From Carposina sasakii (Eukaryota > Arthropoda > Insecta > Lepidoptera > Carposinidae): DNA of 64,000 nt. The notes beneath the pieces were generated by a model. It was given only the letters and a program-made list of their open reading frames with translations. It was not told the origin of the DNA and ran no database searches. Both the position numbers and the translations under genes were made by a program. Positions 44,131 to 54,417 of this stretch are shown here, piece after piece (the first letter of the stretch is position 1; the number at the start of each line of letters is the position of its first letter). The stretch is taken from positions 434,001 to 498,000 of the forward strand of contig CP053154.1 in assembly GCA_014607495.2 (NCBI GenBank). The letters run 5' to 3'.

Positions 44131-46760
44131 GGGGAAGGTGGGGTAAGACGGGGACTTTAAGGTAATTCATCAATAAAACCTCTATTTTTTTATTGCACAA
44201 ATCAGGAACTTTTATTATGTAAACTATCAGTCTTTCTTTCTTTAATTATAATCAGTCAAAACAAAAATATAAAAGTCTTCTCATAGAAATATCAACTTAA
44301 AAAAAATAACAAAATAAACCGTCTTGCCCCACCTATAGGGCAAGACAGGGTACCCCCTAGGGTAAGATGGGGTATGACATATTTAATCGTATTTATCTTC
44401 ACAAACAGGGCAGATATGGACGGCTTCATCGTCGTTATCTTCCACTCCTGCACAGCCACAATGTGCCCACTTACCGCAAGTCTGGCATGTGATCCAACCT
44501 TCAATAGACTCGGAATATAGACCGTGACAGTACAGACATTCTGTGGTATCTTCATCATCTGATGTCTGAGATTCTTCGTCAGCTTTCTTGGTTCGTTTAT
44601 TTGTTTTTTTCAATTTCTTTTTGTTTGGTTTCTGTTTTTTACTGTTTTGTCTTTCTTCTAACTCGGCTTTATAAGGTGAAGCAGTGATAATGGCCGCTTT
44701 TCCTCTTCTTCTAATTTGTCTTGTCCTTTTTCCTATTCGTGGATAAGGCATTAACTGTTTTGGGCTAACCAAATGAAATGCTGCATTATCCAGAGCATCA
44801 TTTACTATTGTTTGCTGTACTAAAGATGAGGTTTGTGGAGTTGGCTGAGGTGTTTCTGTGTTCGTTGTAGAATTTGAGGCGGTGCAGGTGGCAGTTTGGT
44901 TATCATGAGCTGACGATATTACTGATGGTATGACTGTCGGTGTTGGTTGTGATGTTGCTGCTATCGATGGTGTCCAAGATATATCAGCAACGGGTTCTAT
45001 TTCAGCGTCCAATATGATATCGGTGGCCTCTGCAGCAATAAAGTCGTCTTCAGTAAAAATGTGTGCATTGTAAGGCGAAATCCCACATGCTTTAAATGCA
45101 TTTATTGCAGTTGGCATTGTTGCTGCTCGAATGAATGCTTGCCCGAAGAGTTCAGCTACTTGAAATTGGGTTACTACTTTCCCAGGATTTGACCTTAACC
45201 ATGCTGTTATGGCCTGATCATAAAAGATACTCAACGGTCGCATAAAACCAACATCTGCTGGTTGAAGTTTGTGCGTGGTGTGCGGTGGGAAGCATATTAT
45301 TGTCACACCATGTTCACGTGCTTCATCGATTAGCTGCAAATTTTGGGTGTGAGAGGCATGACCATCTAAAATAAGCATGACTGGGTTGGTTTTAGAAGCG
45401 TTGGTGAGTTTAATGAACTTCTGAAACCATCTTAAGAAAATTTCGGCAGTAATCCACCCAGAATCTGAACATTCAGCCCATGAGTTCGGTAGAGCCCCAT
45501 TGAGCAATTCGGACTTCATACGTTTTCTGGGATAAATAAACATAGGTGGAATGTATGTCCCTGAAGCGTTGAAACAAATTTCAATAGTTATAGTTGTGCC
45601 TCGTTCGGCCGACGTCAAAGCTCCCACTTGCTTTTTACCAGTTGCAGCGATTACTTTGGACCGCGATTTTGGCACAACCGAAACTCCTGTCTCGTCACAG
45701 TTATAAATCCTGTCCGGAGTAAAAGGTATATCATCAAGTGATTTGCCTAGCAGTTCGAAAAATTTACCAACAGACACTTTATTAAATCCAGCAGCACGAG
45801 CCGCTGATGTATTTTCCGGCTTTCGCAAACTCAAGTCGGGATGGCGGTTGAGAAATCCACGCAGCCAGTCCTTGCCAGCTTTTTCCTTGAAATGATCGAA
45901 TTTATGCTGTTTGTTGTTACGAACTGCTAATTCATAGGCTAATTTCTGCAATTCAGAAGTTGACAAACCAAATAACCTTCCTTCCATTTCCTTTAAATAA
46001 GTTACAAGTTCTTGTTCTTCTTCTGCGGAAAAAACAGTGGAAATTGGACCCAAGGGAACTTTGACATTTTGTATACTATTCTTATTTTTTCTTGCTTGAT
46101 TAACTTTGCGCTCGAGAGTCGTTTGTGGTACATTATAAGTCTTACTAGCTAATTTATAACCCTTTTTTCCCTCTAAAACCTCTTGAATAGCTAACTTCAT
46201 TTGATTTTCACTCCACCCTCCTCTGTTAGTTTTTCTTTGGTAATTTCGGACCATAATCTATAAAAAAAATGAAATTAACATAACTAGTGACGATCATATT
46301 TAACTAAATCGAAATAAAAGAAGTGACCCATGAGCGGGTAAGATGGGGTACCACCCCGTCTTGCCCTCAGGTAGGTACCCCATCTTTCCCAAAGTAGTCT
46401 CGCAAGATGCGTAAAATATTTTGAGGTTATAAAAATAACAAAACCGGAACGATTTTATGAGTTTAGAGTAGTAAAATAGGCAACTATCAATAAAAAAATA
46501 TAACACACATCTTGTGTACCATACATTATGAACATTCACGCACTTAGTAAACATCAAAAATTACATAAAACCACTCAAAATTAAAAAAAATACTTACGAA
46601 ATTATATCGTGCACACTATCGACCAAACTGTTTGTGACACTAAAAACTCTTGCTAAATGCCGTTAGATGGCGTTATAACAAATTTTCTGACGACATTCTA
46701 TCATCTATTTTATTATGGTCCCCATCTTACCTCGCTTCCCCGTCATACCCCACTTTCCCC
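44131..46760 (-). mobile_element. Complete pogo-type DNA transposon
   Basis: A 2630-bp element. Terminal inverted repeats of 24 bp (44131-44154 and 46737-46760, starting GGGGAAGGTGGGGTAAGACG and GGGGAAAGTGGGGTATGACG on their own strands) differ at two positions. TA flanks both ends (44129-44130, 46761-46762), as expected for the Tc1/mariner/pogo group. Subterminal copies of the words GGGTAAGATGGGGTA and CCGTCTTGCCC lie at 44320-44375 and 46338-46390 and may be transposase-binding sites. The single 623-codon frame is intact. Confidence 0.9.
44383..46254 (-). CDS. pogo-type transposase with C-terminal PHD-like finger
   Basis: 623 residues without a stop. Residues 1-55 form a psq-type helix-turn-helix (GGWSENQMKLAIQEVLEGKK, then YNVPQTTLERKV). 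About 75-150 is a second, CENP-B-like DNA-binding region ending in DWLRGFLNRHPDLSLR. The DDE_1 catalytic core follows with D187 (NCDETG), D297 (LILDGH) and D334 (QPADVG). A Ser/Thr-rich linker, a Lys/Arg-rich probable nuclear signal (about 530-555) and a Cys/His finger at the C-terminus (CLYCHGLY, CQTCGKWAHCGC, CPVCEDKYD) complete it. It would cut and rejoin the element at TA sites in the nucleus. PHD-like ends are known in some insect pogo relatives that databases often mislabel; the exact subfamily is not settled. Intact catalysis plus intact ends suggest recent activity. The window shows one copy only. Confidence 0.92.
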   Translation of the reverse strand: MVRNYQRKTNRGGWSENQMKLAIQEVLEGKKGYKLASKTYNVPQTTLERKVNQARKNKNSIQNVKVPLGPISTVFSAEEEQELVTYLKEMEGRLFGLSTSELQKLAYELAVRNNKQHKFDHFKEKAGKDWLRGFLNRHPDLSLRKPENTSAARAAGFNKVSVGKFFELLGKSLDDIPFTPDRIYNCDETGVSVVPKSRSKVIAATGKKQVGALTSAERGTTITIEICFNASGTYIPPMFIYPRKRMKSELLNGALPNSWAECSDSGWITAEIFLRWFQKFIKLTNASKTNPVMLILDGHASHTQNLQLIDEAREHGVTIICFPPHTTHKLQPADVGFMRPLSIFYDQAITAWLRSNPGKVVTQFQVAELFGQAFIRAATMPTAINAFKACGISPYNAHIFTEDDFIAAEATDIILDAEIEPVADISWTPSIAATSQPTPTVIPSVISSAHDNQTATCTASNSTTNTETPQPTPQTSSLVQQTIVNDALDNAAFHLVSPKQLMPYPRIGKRTRQIRRRGKAAIITASPYKAELEERQNSKKQKPNKKKLKKTNKRTKKADEESQTSDDEDTTECLYCHGLYSESIEGWITCQTCGKWAHCGCAGVEDNDDEAVHICPVCEDKYD

Positions 46761-46762
46761 TA

Positions 46763-47316
46763 ACTCAATGGTGACATCTAGTGTAAACCCTGTACATTTC
46801 ATTTTTTGTGTACCTACAAAGCAAAAAAGTCAAGACCAGATTATTAGACCTCAACTACCGCCTTTACGGTATTTTACATAAGTACAAATATTGAGAAATT
46901 TTTATACTGCAATCAAGCGCATCAATCTAGTTTGCCCATAAAATTCAAAATATAAATCTAGGTACTTGGCACTAAGGCCTCATTTGACTAAGAAATTAAG
47001 GCATCATTGCATTACATAAGCGAATTATTTACAATTTCCCAAAAAGGCAAACTGTGTATCGAAATTATTAAGTTAACAAGCTTTTCAAAATAAATAATAA
47101 ACTTATATAGTTTTGTTCCGTTGACTATTGTTATAGTTTGTAATAAAGCCGTTTAATTACTGACAAATAAATGTATCTAACTATCACTGGTGCCTGAGAT
47201 TTATCGTATCAGCCATTTCCAATGCCGAAATTTAAATAACTATATACCTACCTACTATAAATTTTGTAAACGGTTGCTATTTTTAGACGCGCTTGCTACG
47301 CTATGGTAGCGTGAAT
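46763..47316. other. No gene seen
   Basis: AT-rich spacer between the pogo element and MITE C. Confidence 0.4.
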
Positions 47317-47470
47317 ATGGTGGATTCTGACTTAAACGTAATTTTAAAATTAGCCAAGTCTGTCCCTCTCCGTTCTTAACATAAATGGCTGAGACAGAAA
47401 GGGACAGGTACGAGTAGGAGTAGGACTAAGATTAGATTAAGGTTTAAGTGTGGTGATCAGAATTGACCAC
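47317..47470. mobile_element. Fold-back MITE, family C (copy 2)
   Basis: TATGGTGGATTCTGACTTAA at the left and AAGTGTGGTGATCAGAATTG at the right. Shares CTGTCCCTCTC/GACAGAAAGGGACAG inner words with 20670-20803. Contains a small GTACGAGTAGGAGTAGGACT insertion. Confidence 0.65.
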
Positions 47471-47498
47471 AATATCTTTGTATTTTTAATCTTTAGTA

Positions 47499-47930
47499 CA
47501 TGAACGTATAAAGAACTGTACAGGATGTTTTTTCGTTGCCACCCTTAACGAAGGGTACGTACTCTATACATCAAATAAAGTAAGTTTATGCCAAAAAAAT
47601 TGTTGGGAAATGATGTAATTTTTTTCGAAAAAACAATTTTTATTATTTGATTGGGCGAAATTTATAGTGCCCAGTATTTATGCTAGTTTTTTCATAGACA
47701 GATATTAATTATTTCTCATGAAAAAATCTTGCTACACGCGTCAATGTGCATTTATGCAGAAAAACGCTGTCTATTTACTCAACTTTGGACCCTAATATTT
47801 TGGAAACCAGACACTTCCCAGGTGGGCTTCCATGGAGAAAAATGATCTTGATTATGAGGAGATTCCGTAGTTTTCGGGAACGTTGACGACCAAAAATCAC
47901 CCTGTAGCTATAGTTCTTTATACGTTCATG
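47499..47930. repeat. Palindrome: repeat D between perfect inverted flanks
   Basis: CATGAACGTATAAAGAACT at 47499-47517 is the exact reverse complement of 47912-47930. Repeat D fills the middle (47519-47906). Confidence 0.85.
47519..47906 (-). mobile_element. Repeat family D (copy 3)
   Basis: Starts TACAGGATGTTTTTTCGTTG and ends AAAATCACCCTGTA. Opposite strand to 21529 and 38248. Shares GAGTACGTACCC (complement), ACACTTCCCAGG and CCGTAGTTTTCGGGAACGTT. Confidence 0.8.
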
Positions 47931-48099
47931 CTTTATTAATATATTTTTATTAAGTTTCGTCAGAGCAGGCTACTAACAGTACTCGGCAATAAATAAAGCA
48001 CATACCTATACCTACACATCGACCTTTGAAGAGACAATCTGCTAATTTCGGCTCCATATAGCGTTATCTGTCGCACGATGCACTAACAGTCTGGTATAA

Positions 48100-48296
48100 A
48101 TAAGTATTCAAACACTTCACAACACATTAACTTAGTCCCACATTAAGATCCCTAAGGTTTTGTGTCGTGTGCACTAAGTATAGAAACATCCATCAATAAG
48201 TATAGAAACATATCAATGTTTGCACCTACCGGGATGCGAACCCAGATTCTATGGCGTCGCAGGCAGGGTCATTAGCTACTACACCAATCGGCCGTC
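48100..48296 (-). repeat. tRNA-derived SINE, family S (copy 4)
   Basis: Minus strand starts GACGGCCGATTGGTGTAGTA with B-box TGGGTTCGCATCCCGG. A short internal duplication (TAAGTATAGAAACAT twice, 48175-48212) distinguishes it. Confidence 0.75.
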
Positions 48297-48518
48297 AAAC
48301 GTATAACAAGCTATTACAAAAAATGTATTAATTAAACATTTATACATTCTCAGTTAGGTTAGAAAAGACTTCAAGCAACTTAATTTAATGTACAACCAAC
48401 CATGCCAGCAAAGTATGCCATGGTAAGCGTGACTGTGGATCTCCTTCGAGACCTTGCAGTTACACGTTAACTCATTTCTGAAACAGAGCCGTGTGTGTGT
48501 GTGTACATGTATACATAA

Positions 48519-49339
48519 CTAGCTGTTGCCCGCGACTTCGTCCGCGTTAACAAACAGAATAAAATATTTTAAAGTACTTCTGCGTAAATTATATTTTTTG
48601 TTTTATTTTCTTGTGGCAGAAGAACATACCGATTTTCTCCGCAACCCGATCTTGACAACGCGACATATAATTGGCCGTGTGAAAAGCAGTCTTGACGTAA
48701 GTCAATTCCAACGTGTTTAAACGTTTGCCCCTGTGATTTATTAATTGTTACAGCAAAAGATAACTTAACAGGGAATTGAATTCTTTTAAAATGTTGAATA
48801 ACTTTTCCTAAGACGGTATTTTCATATCTCTCAAAATTTAGCTGGGCTGTTAAGGGTTCTGCATCAGGTTATCTAGACTAGACCTTCAATTTTATTACGT
48901 TATTAGAAAGTGCTTATCATGCTGAGCAACTTTTCCTAAGACGGTATTTTCATATCTCTCAAAGTTTAGCTGGGCTGCTAAGGGTTCTGCATCAGGCAGT
49001 CTAGACCTTCAATTTTTTTCTTTCATTTCATTTCTACGTCGTTTTATTCTTTCATACATATTTTTTGGATAACTTGAACCGTTTACGCAGCGCACGCAAC
49101 GGAAGTCTCCAAAGTTGAATAATTTTCCCCGTTTTTTCCACATTTTCCTCTTATTCTTCGTCCCTATTGGTCGCACTGTGATGATATATAGCCTAAAGCC
49201 TTCCTCGATAAATGGACTATCCAACACAAAAAGAATTTTTTAATTCGACCCAGTAGTTCCGGAGATTAGCGCGTTCAATCAAACAAACAAACAAACAAAC
49301 AAACTCTTCAGCTTTATAATATTAGTATATTAGTATAGA
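48519..49339 (-). mobile_element. Helitron deletion derivative with helicase remnant
   Basis: Minus strand: 5' end A|TCTATACTAATATACTAATA, with a duplicated ATATTAGT/ATACTAAT block. The 3' end is GCGGACGAAGTCGCGGGCAA, then CAGCTAG|T at 48519. The internal 5' word TTGGATAGTCCATTTATCGA is shared with the miniature Helitron at 37475. About 821 bp, far shorter than an autonomous Helitron, with only the C-terminal helicase codons retained. The frame at 49009-49227 lies in its 5' non-coding part. Confidence 0.8.
48611..48868 (-). pseudogene. Helitron helicase, C-terminal fragment
   Basis: Minus strand encodes [20 protein letters not shown], then [17 protein letters not shown], then [20 protein letters not shown] and YVALSRSG. 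This is the last conserved part of the PIF1-like helicase of the Rep/helicase protein (SKSQGQT and YVALSR motifs). The Rep domain and the Walker motifs are absent, so the piece is inactive. An adjoining 90-bp segment of the same coding region is duplicated (48801-48894 and 48929-49018). Confidence 0.85.
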
Positions 49340-49754
49340 TATGCACATTCTGAGTTCAACAAGCTAGCGCGGCAAGCTAATCTAAAACCTGTTCAATACA
49401 AAAATAAACACGTTTAAGACGATATTATCCAAAGAGCGGTTCGATGAGCGTGTGGTTCTCTGAGCTTTTCTTTTCACTATGCCAAGCCAACAGACTATAT
49501 TGATTTGATTTTCTGTTCACATTTTGCTAGGGTATCATAATATGGCAAGGTGTCTGTTATATATTTATAATAGTCTCTAAATGTGGAAACTTTTAAGTGG
49601 TAAATAGTTGCTTATGTTGTAATAATCTTAGTTAATGTCAACCGTTTGTTTCCCGAATAAAATAAAATAAATAAAATAAACACAACTATTTCCAAAAATC
49701 AATGTGCAATATTAACTGCCGGGTACTGTACATTATATTATATTTCTGTAGTTA
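49340..49754. other. No gene seen; possible 3' UTR
   Basis: AT-rich with ATAAAATAAAATAAATAAAA at 49658-49677. If the terminal exon at 49755 is real, the part just left of it would be its 3' UTR. Confidence 0.35.
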
Positions 49755-49825
49755 TTATGATACACTTATGCTATTATTGTTCAGTAGAGGCGCAGAATCT
49801 TCCGATTCTTCGCTATCACTCGAGA
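49755..49825 (-). CDS. Candidate alternative last exon, acidic tail
   Basis: On the minus strand a strong acceptor (TTTTGTCTCTTTCAG) is followed by two bases, then 22 codons and a TAA: SSDSEESEDSAPLL, then NNNSISVS. The acidic serine-rich stretch with an EDSAPLL (dileucine-type, casein-kinase-like) motif looks like a real cytoplasmic C-terminus. It needs an upstream exon ending in phase 1. A possible donor inside the last phosphotransferase exon (AACG|GTACGA, leaving exon 54480-54627) ends in phase 1, so this could be an alternative C-terminus of that gene after a 4.65-kb intron. It might also belong to another gene. Inference; transcripts would settle it. Confidence 0.5.
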
Positions 49826-50142
49826 CTGAAAGAGACAAAACACAAAGTTAAATAAAAGACATCAAAACTACCCACATTGCCTATATACAAAGGTACAAGG
49901 GGAAAGCAATTCTATACTCTACAGGAAACAGTACATATTCCAGTATATAATGAGACTAACCAAACCCGCAGGCAAAGGTTATGCTTGACAAACTAAAAAA
50001 GTATAGTAACATACAAAACAAATTATAAAATAGAAACTAAGATTTCATTAAGGGCTCGCCCACCATCGGGCCACTGACCCTGTTTGAACTTACGAATTGT
50101 AACGCCTAATACAATTTCATTTATAAAACTGAGATTTGACAA

Positions 50143-50550
50143 AGGGCCAATTTTTCCAAACGTCAGATAGCCTATAAGAAGAATAAAATTGATGCTATGT
50201 TTCTCTTAAACTTGATCATTATATACAGGGTGTAACAGGAAGGCTATGTTAAGCGAAAAGCTATGTAAATAGACCACTATTAGAGAACCTATTTCCAAAA
50301 TTTGAGACTCGAAATCACATGTTTATTTTTCAAGATTGTATGAACATTCCCATTCATATGACTTATTTAGGGATTCTCCATAGTTACTAAATGGAAAAAT
50401 AAACATGTGATCAGGTGTCTGAAATTTTGTGGGCTATTATTTTATTACACATAGCTTTTCGCTTAACATACCCCTTTTGTTACATCCTGTAGACAGAATC
50501 AACTTTATTCTTCAAATGACTTATCTGACGTTTGGAAAAATCAGTCGTAA
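50143..50550. mobile_element. Fold-back MITE family B (copy 1), split by MITE A
   Basis: Left arm: GGGCCAATTTTTCCAAACGT, then AAGAATAAAATTGATGCT. Right arm: AGAATCAACTTTATTCTTCA, then GACGTTTGGAAAAATC. The two arms are reverse complements and flank the family A copy at 50224-50491. Other B copies: 58032-58160, 60990-61132, 61611-61743. Confidence 0.75.
50224..50491. mobile_element. Fold-back MITE, family A (copy 7)
   Basis: TACAGGGTGTAACAGGAAGG at the left and CCCCTTTTGTTACATCCTGT at the right, with paired arms (GTTAAGCGAAAAGCTATGTA; GACTCGAAATCACATGTTTA). Lies at the centre of MITE B. Confidence 0.85.
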
Positions 50551-50916
50551 ATAAAATTGAATTTCCCCTTACTGTACTTTATACCCTTTTAAAGTGAGTA
50601 AAAAATATAACGAAAAAAAAATAAGTATGCCAAATCCCACTAAGACTACCTGTAGGTATTCCAAACCTACGCTTTTTCTGATTTTTTTATGATTGAAAAG
50701 TTTAACATGCCTGAGATAATAAACTATTTATTTCTATATGTGTGAGTATGCAGACTATAATCTACATAGTTAATGCGTAAAGAATGGTAACTAAAACAGA
50801 TTTAGTATAGAAAACTGGTCCATGGGGAACAGTGGCGAATATAAGAGCCGTTGTAGACCGAATCCGAATCTTATCAAGTCCGTAAGGCTTGTATATGTCG
50901 CGGGCATAGTGAAAAA

Positions 50917-51160
50917 GGCTGCCTGTTCACCGGAGCGCAGAAACGGAAAAATGTTATCCAATAGAATTTTTTAAAATATCGACCGGCCCCCTGATTACGT
51001 AAAAGCAATGGCAAAGCCGAAGCCGCGCGATCGCGATAATCTCGAGTGTGTGCCATTGCTTTTACGTAATCAAGGGGCGGCTCAGATCCAGTCTTGCAAT
51101 TCTATTGGTAAAAAATATTTCTCCGTTTCTACGCTGCGCAACCTTAACAGACAGGCAGCG
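50917..51160. repeat. Imperfect palindrome with MITE H in its centre
   Basis: The left arm (GGCTGCCTGTTC, GCGCAG, AAACGGAAAAATGT, CCAATAGAATT) is mirrored on the right (AATTCTATTGG, ATTTCTCCGTTT, CTGCGC, ACAGGCAGCG). The central block 50994-51080 has the family H ends. Probably one fold-back element inserted in another. Confidence 0.65.
50994..51080. mobile_element. Fold-back MITE, family H (copy 2)
   Basis: GGCCCCCTGATTACGTAAAA, then GCAATGGCAAA, mirrored by CCATTGCTTTTACGTAATCA, then AGGGGCGGC. Shorter than copy 1 at 32579; only termini and arms remain. The three small frames here are by-products of the palindrome. Confidence 0.7.
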
Positions 51161-53857
51161 TCATATTTCAATACCACAAGGCATTTCTTATATGATCATA
51201 TTATATTATATTTCATTAAAATCTGTCTAGTAACATTTAAAATGCCTAGTAGTCTTTAAATATGTTTGTATACTTCATATGTATGTCTGTCTTTATCTTC
51301 GACATGTACACACGTTTTTACGTAAATATCGTTAGTGGCCGATATATTTCGGATATAATCGTAGTGTACAGCAGATATGTGTTAACACAATACGACACAC
51401 AAAAGCAATAAGCTCAAGCAATAAAATATATATCAAAAAATAAAATTGGGATTAATGACAGCGATAGTATTATACGAATCAACATAAGAGTAAAAGAGAC
51501 AAACATAAAAAAGTTAGTAATCTCTAATAATAGATACTTATAATGTAATATTAAGTAAGCTATTTAGAAGCAAACAAATACAATAGCAATATAGCTAACT
51601 GACCTTAGCTTCCATGAAATATCTGGTATTTTTAGATGAGTTTTTTTTATTGGCTTGATTTAAAATATGGCAACACTGCTAGCCACTGTGACGTGTTAAG
51701 GTGTCACTTTTATTTAAAAACCTTTAAATGTAGACTTTTAGTATACTGTTGAAAGTTTAAATACTCTCTAAGTTATATATTTTTTATCTAGAACAAATCT
51801 AAAAATCTTTAAAGTCCATTATCTACTTGACTAGTGCAAAGTATCAAAATAAAACAATATTTCTAAAATGTACATTTGCTTGTATTTCACATAAAAAATC
51901 ACGTCACAGTACACCACAAAAATAAGTATCCTGTCAAGGTCTTTACACCATTGCATAAGGTTCAAAGTAACATTTCAGGGCGACTTATGGTCGTGGCATC
52001 CGTAACGATACAGCCATTTCGTATATTATAGTACATATATTTATATATATATTTACATTTATTCATCACTTAGTACTATAGCCCCTTTATATACCGCCGA
52101 TGTAACAGTGACAGACGTCAACATACGTGCTACTGCTAGCAATGTAGTTCTAATATAAAGTGAACATTGAAAAAATATACATAGAACATCTACTTTACAT
52201 GTAACGGACTATCTTTCACTAGCATTTTAGCTACCTTCAAATACATTTAAGTGTTAGAGCATTTGAAATAGCATTTTTAACATGGTCAGCAAAAATAAAC
52301 TTTTTATGCAATTTTTTTTTTTGGAGGGGCACATAGGGCAGATTTGATTATAATTGGGCAAAAATCCCCCCCTTAAATCTGCCTATGCAATGCCAATGTA
52401 AACGCCGCTATGTTATGTCGCATCGCAAAATACTCTAAGTGGTATATATTAATATATATTTAATATAGTGCAATATATAGCTTAGTTAGTGGCTGCCGTC
52501 ACCATGAGCGTCCTATTTTCAATCTTGCCGACAGGAGTTAGAATCGAAAATAGGAATGCAGTTGTTAGTACCGGTTACGTTTAGTTTGATTTTTTGCCGC
52601 AAATGTATTTATTTATGTATTTTTCCTGCAACAAATGTTTGGTGTATTAGTAATCAGTGATTTTATAATAAAACTGCGTATATTCTATCAGATATCACAC
52701 AAAAAATCAAACTACCTACAGTTTATTTTGAGAAGCTATCAAGTATCAAGCTGTAGACACGATTTAATAAAAATCTTACAAAAATATGCGCACGAGCACT
52801 CACGAAAATTTATTCAATATTAGCTAAAACATATTTTTTTGCAATCTCCCAAATTCAGAGTATTATAATATTTTATAACAAATAGTTTTCTCAAAACCAA
52901 CACGGGTGCGTCAAACGACACCACACACAAAATAAATACTTTTTAATAAATCCTTCAACTAATCCGATAAAAAAATTGGCACTGTATACTAAGTATAACA
53001 TTGTACAGCTAGTATGAATCATATAAACTAGCTACCACTAGTTATAGCCAGTGTAATCTGACTAAAACCGGTTTCAACTGACTAATTAATGATCAAATCT
53101 TCTAGTGTGGACTAAAAAATGTATTGATTTTTGTTAAAAATACCAATTTTATTCTAATTCTCATTGATTATTGCTAATATAGTATTTGAAAAATATCTAT
53201 TTTGACTACTGAAGATATTATTAGCTTATTAAACTGGGTAACCTCAAAATTCTCATTGTCACAAACTTACATGTCCACTAAGAGAAGGCAATCTAAAACA
53301 ATACCAACATATACATAATTTGTTTGTACATAAACCCAATTTTAAGTACCTATACAGGCATTATAATATAACAAAATGGAGATTTACGTAACACATTGGA
53401 TTCCTATAATTGCATCTAGAAGAAACTAAAAGTCTTTTTAAATTGATATCGAAACTTAATAATTAATTTTTTGGTAAATTTTTACCTAAGATATCTGTGA
53501 AATTGTTATCGTAACTATAAAGCCTACAAAGGAAGAGCAAGAAAAATTTAATTTGTTATTTCTTTCGTGCAAAGCTGGAAAGAATGCGACAAGATTATTG
53601 GCAAAATCTTGGACCAAAACTTCCAACATCCAATCTTGAAGTAAGTACAATACATTTAAGTCACAAGCGAGCGAGTGTATTTTTAAGCAATTTGGAATAT
53701 GCTCAAATAGGCAGTAAGTCAATAAGAATTTTATTAAGGTCTTGTTGGAAATTTTGGTCCATGATACTGCACAGCCGTCGGCTTTGATAGGAACTAGCTT
53801 ATTAGTATATAAAGAGATAGATCACGTGAAATCAATCAATTAAGCATTTGTATATGT
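51161..53857. other. No exon seen; AT-rich, possibly 3' UTR or intron of the phosphotransferase
   Basis: This stretch is poorer in recognised repeats than the rest of the window. An inverted pair (TTGGACCAAAACTTCCAAC at about 53610 and GTTGGAAATTTTGGTCCATG at about 53745) marks a small fold-back. In the minus-strand direction it follows the phosphotransferase stop at 54418. Confidence 0.4.
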
Positions 53858-53965
53858 CGAAGGCATATTGTAAAACACGCCCTATTACAAAACGACTAGG
53901 CATTTTGAATAGTATGGGTTTTGGAGCGAGACTATTTGGCTTCTAGCAATTAGTCTGCTTAATTA
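53858..53965 (-). repeat. Dispersed repeat, family G
   Basis: Reverse complement of the core at 3528-3645 (CGACTAGGCATTTTGAATAG, CATATTGTAAAACACGCC). A second, looser piece (CTATTCAAAATGCCTGGCGA) follows at 54079. Confidence 0.45.
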
Positions 53966-54417
53966 ATAAGGTTAGGTTATGTTAGACCTGTTAAAATAAC
54001 AACGCACGAGTCGAGTGAGCGTAGCGAGCATGTCCCTGCAGCGACCGGCGAAGTGCTAAAAGGATTTTTCTCTCTCATACTATTCAAAATGCCTGGCGAG
54101 CGTTTATAAACGGACGACGCCGTTTGTATAAAGACGAATCATACAAATTGCCTGCGACATATAGACAACGTTGCCAGTCCAAAATTGGAGACAAATTAAC
54201 CGTAAAATCATTACATACACTGTCAACAAGTAACTGGGGGAAAAAACTGGTTACAAACGCCCCAAGGGCCGCACACATTGCCTGAACACTACAACATAAA
54301 CCGTTCCTAACTCCGAATGTCCCACAAACCGGTGGCATTTAATAACACTTATCGAACATAGATGGCGTTGGCCTCCTAGCGTCTAGTTGGCGGGGTCACC
54401 ACTAGATGGCGCTGTTT

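Noticed and set aside
44292..44558. 88-codon minus-strand frame at the end of the pogo transposase
   Set aside because: Overlaps the zinc-finger end in another frame; a shadow.
49009..49227. 72-codon basic minus-strand frame
   Set aside because: Lies in the 5' non-coding part of the Helitron that is shared with the 202-bp non-coding relative.
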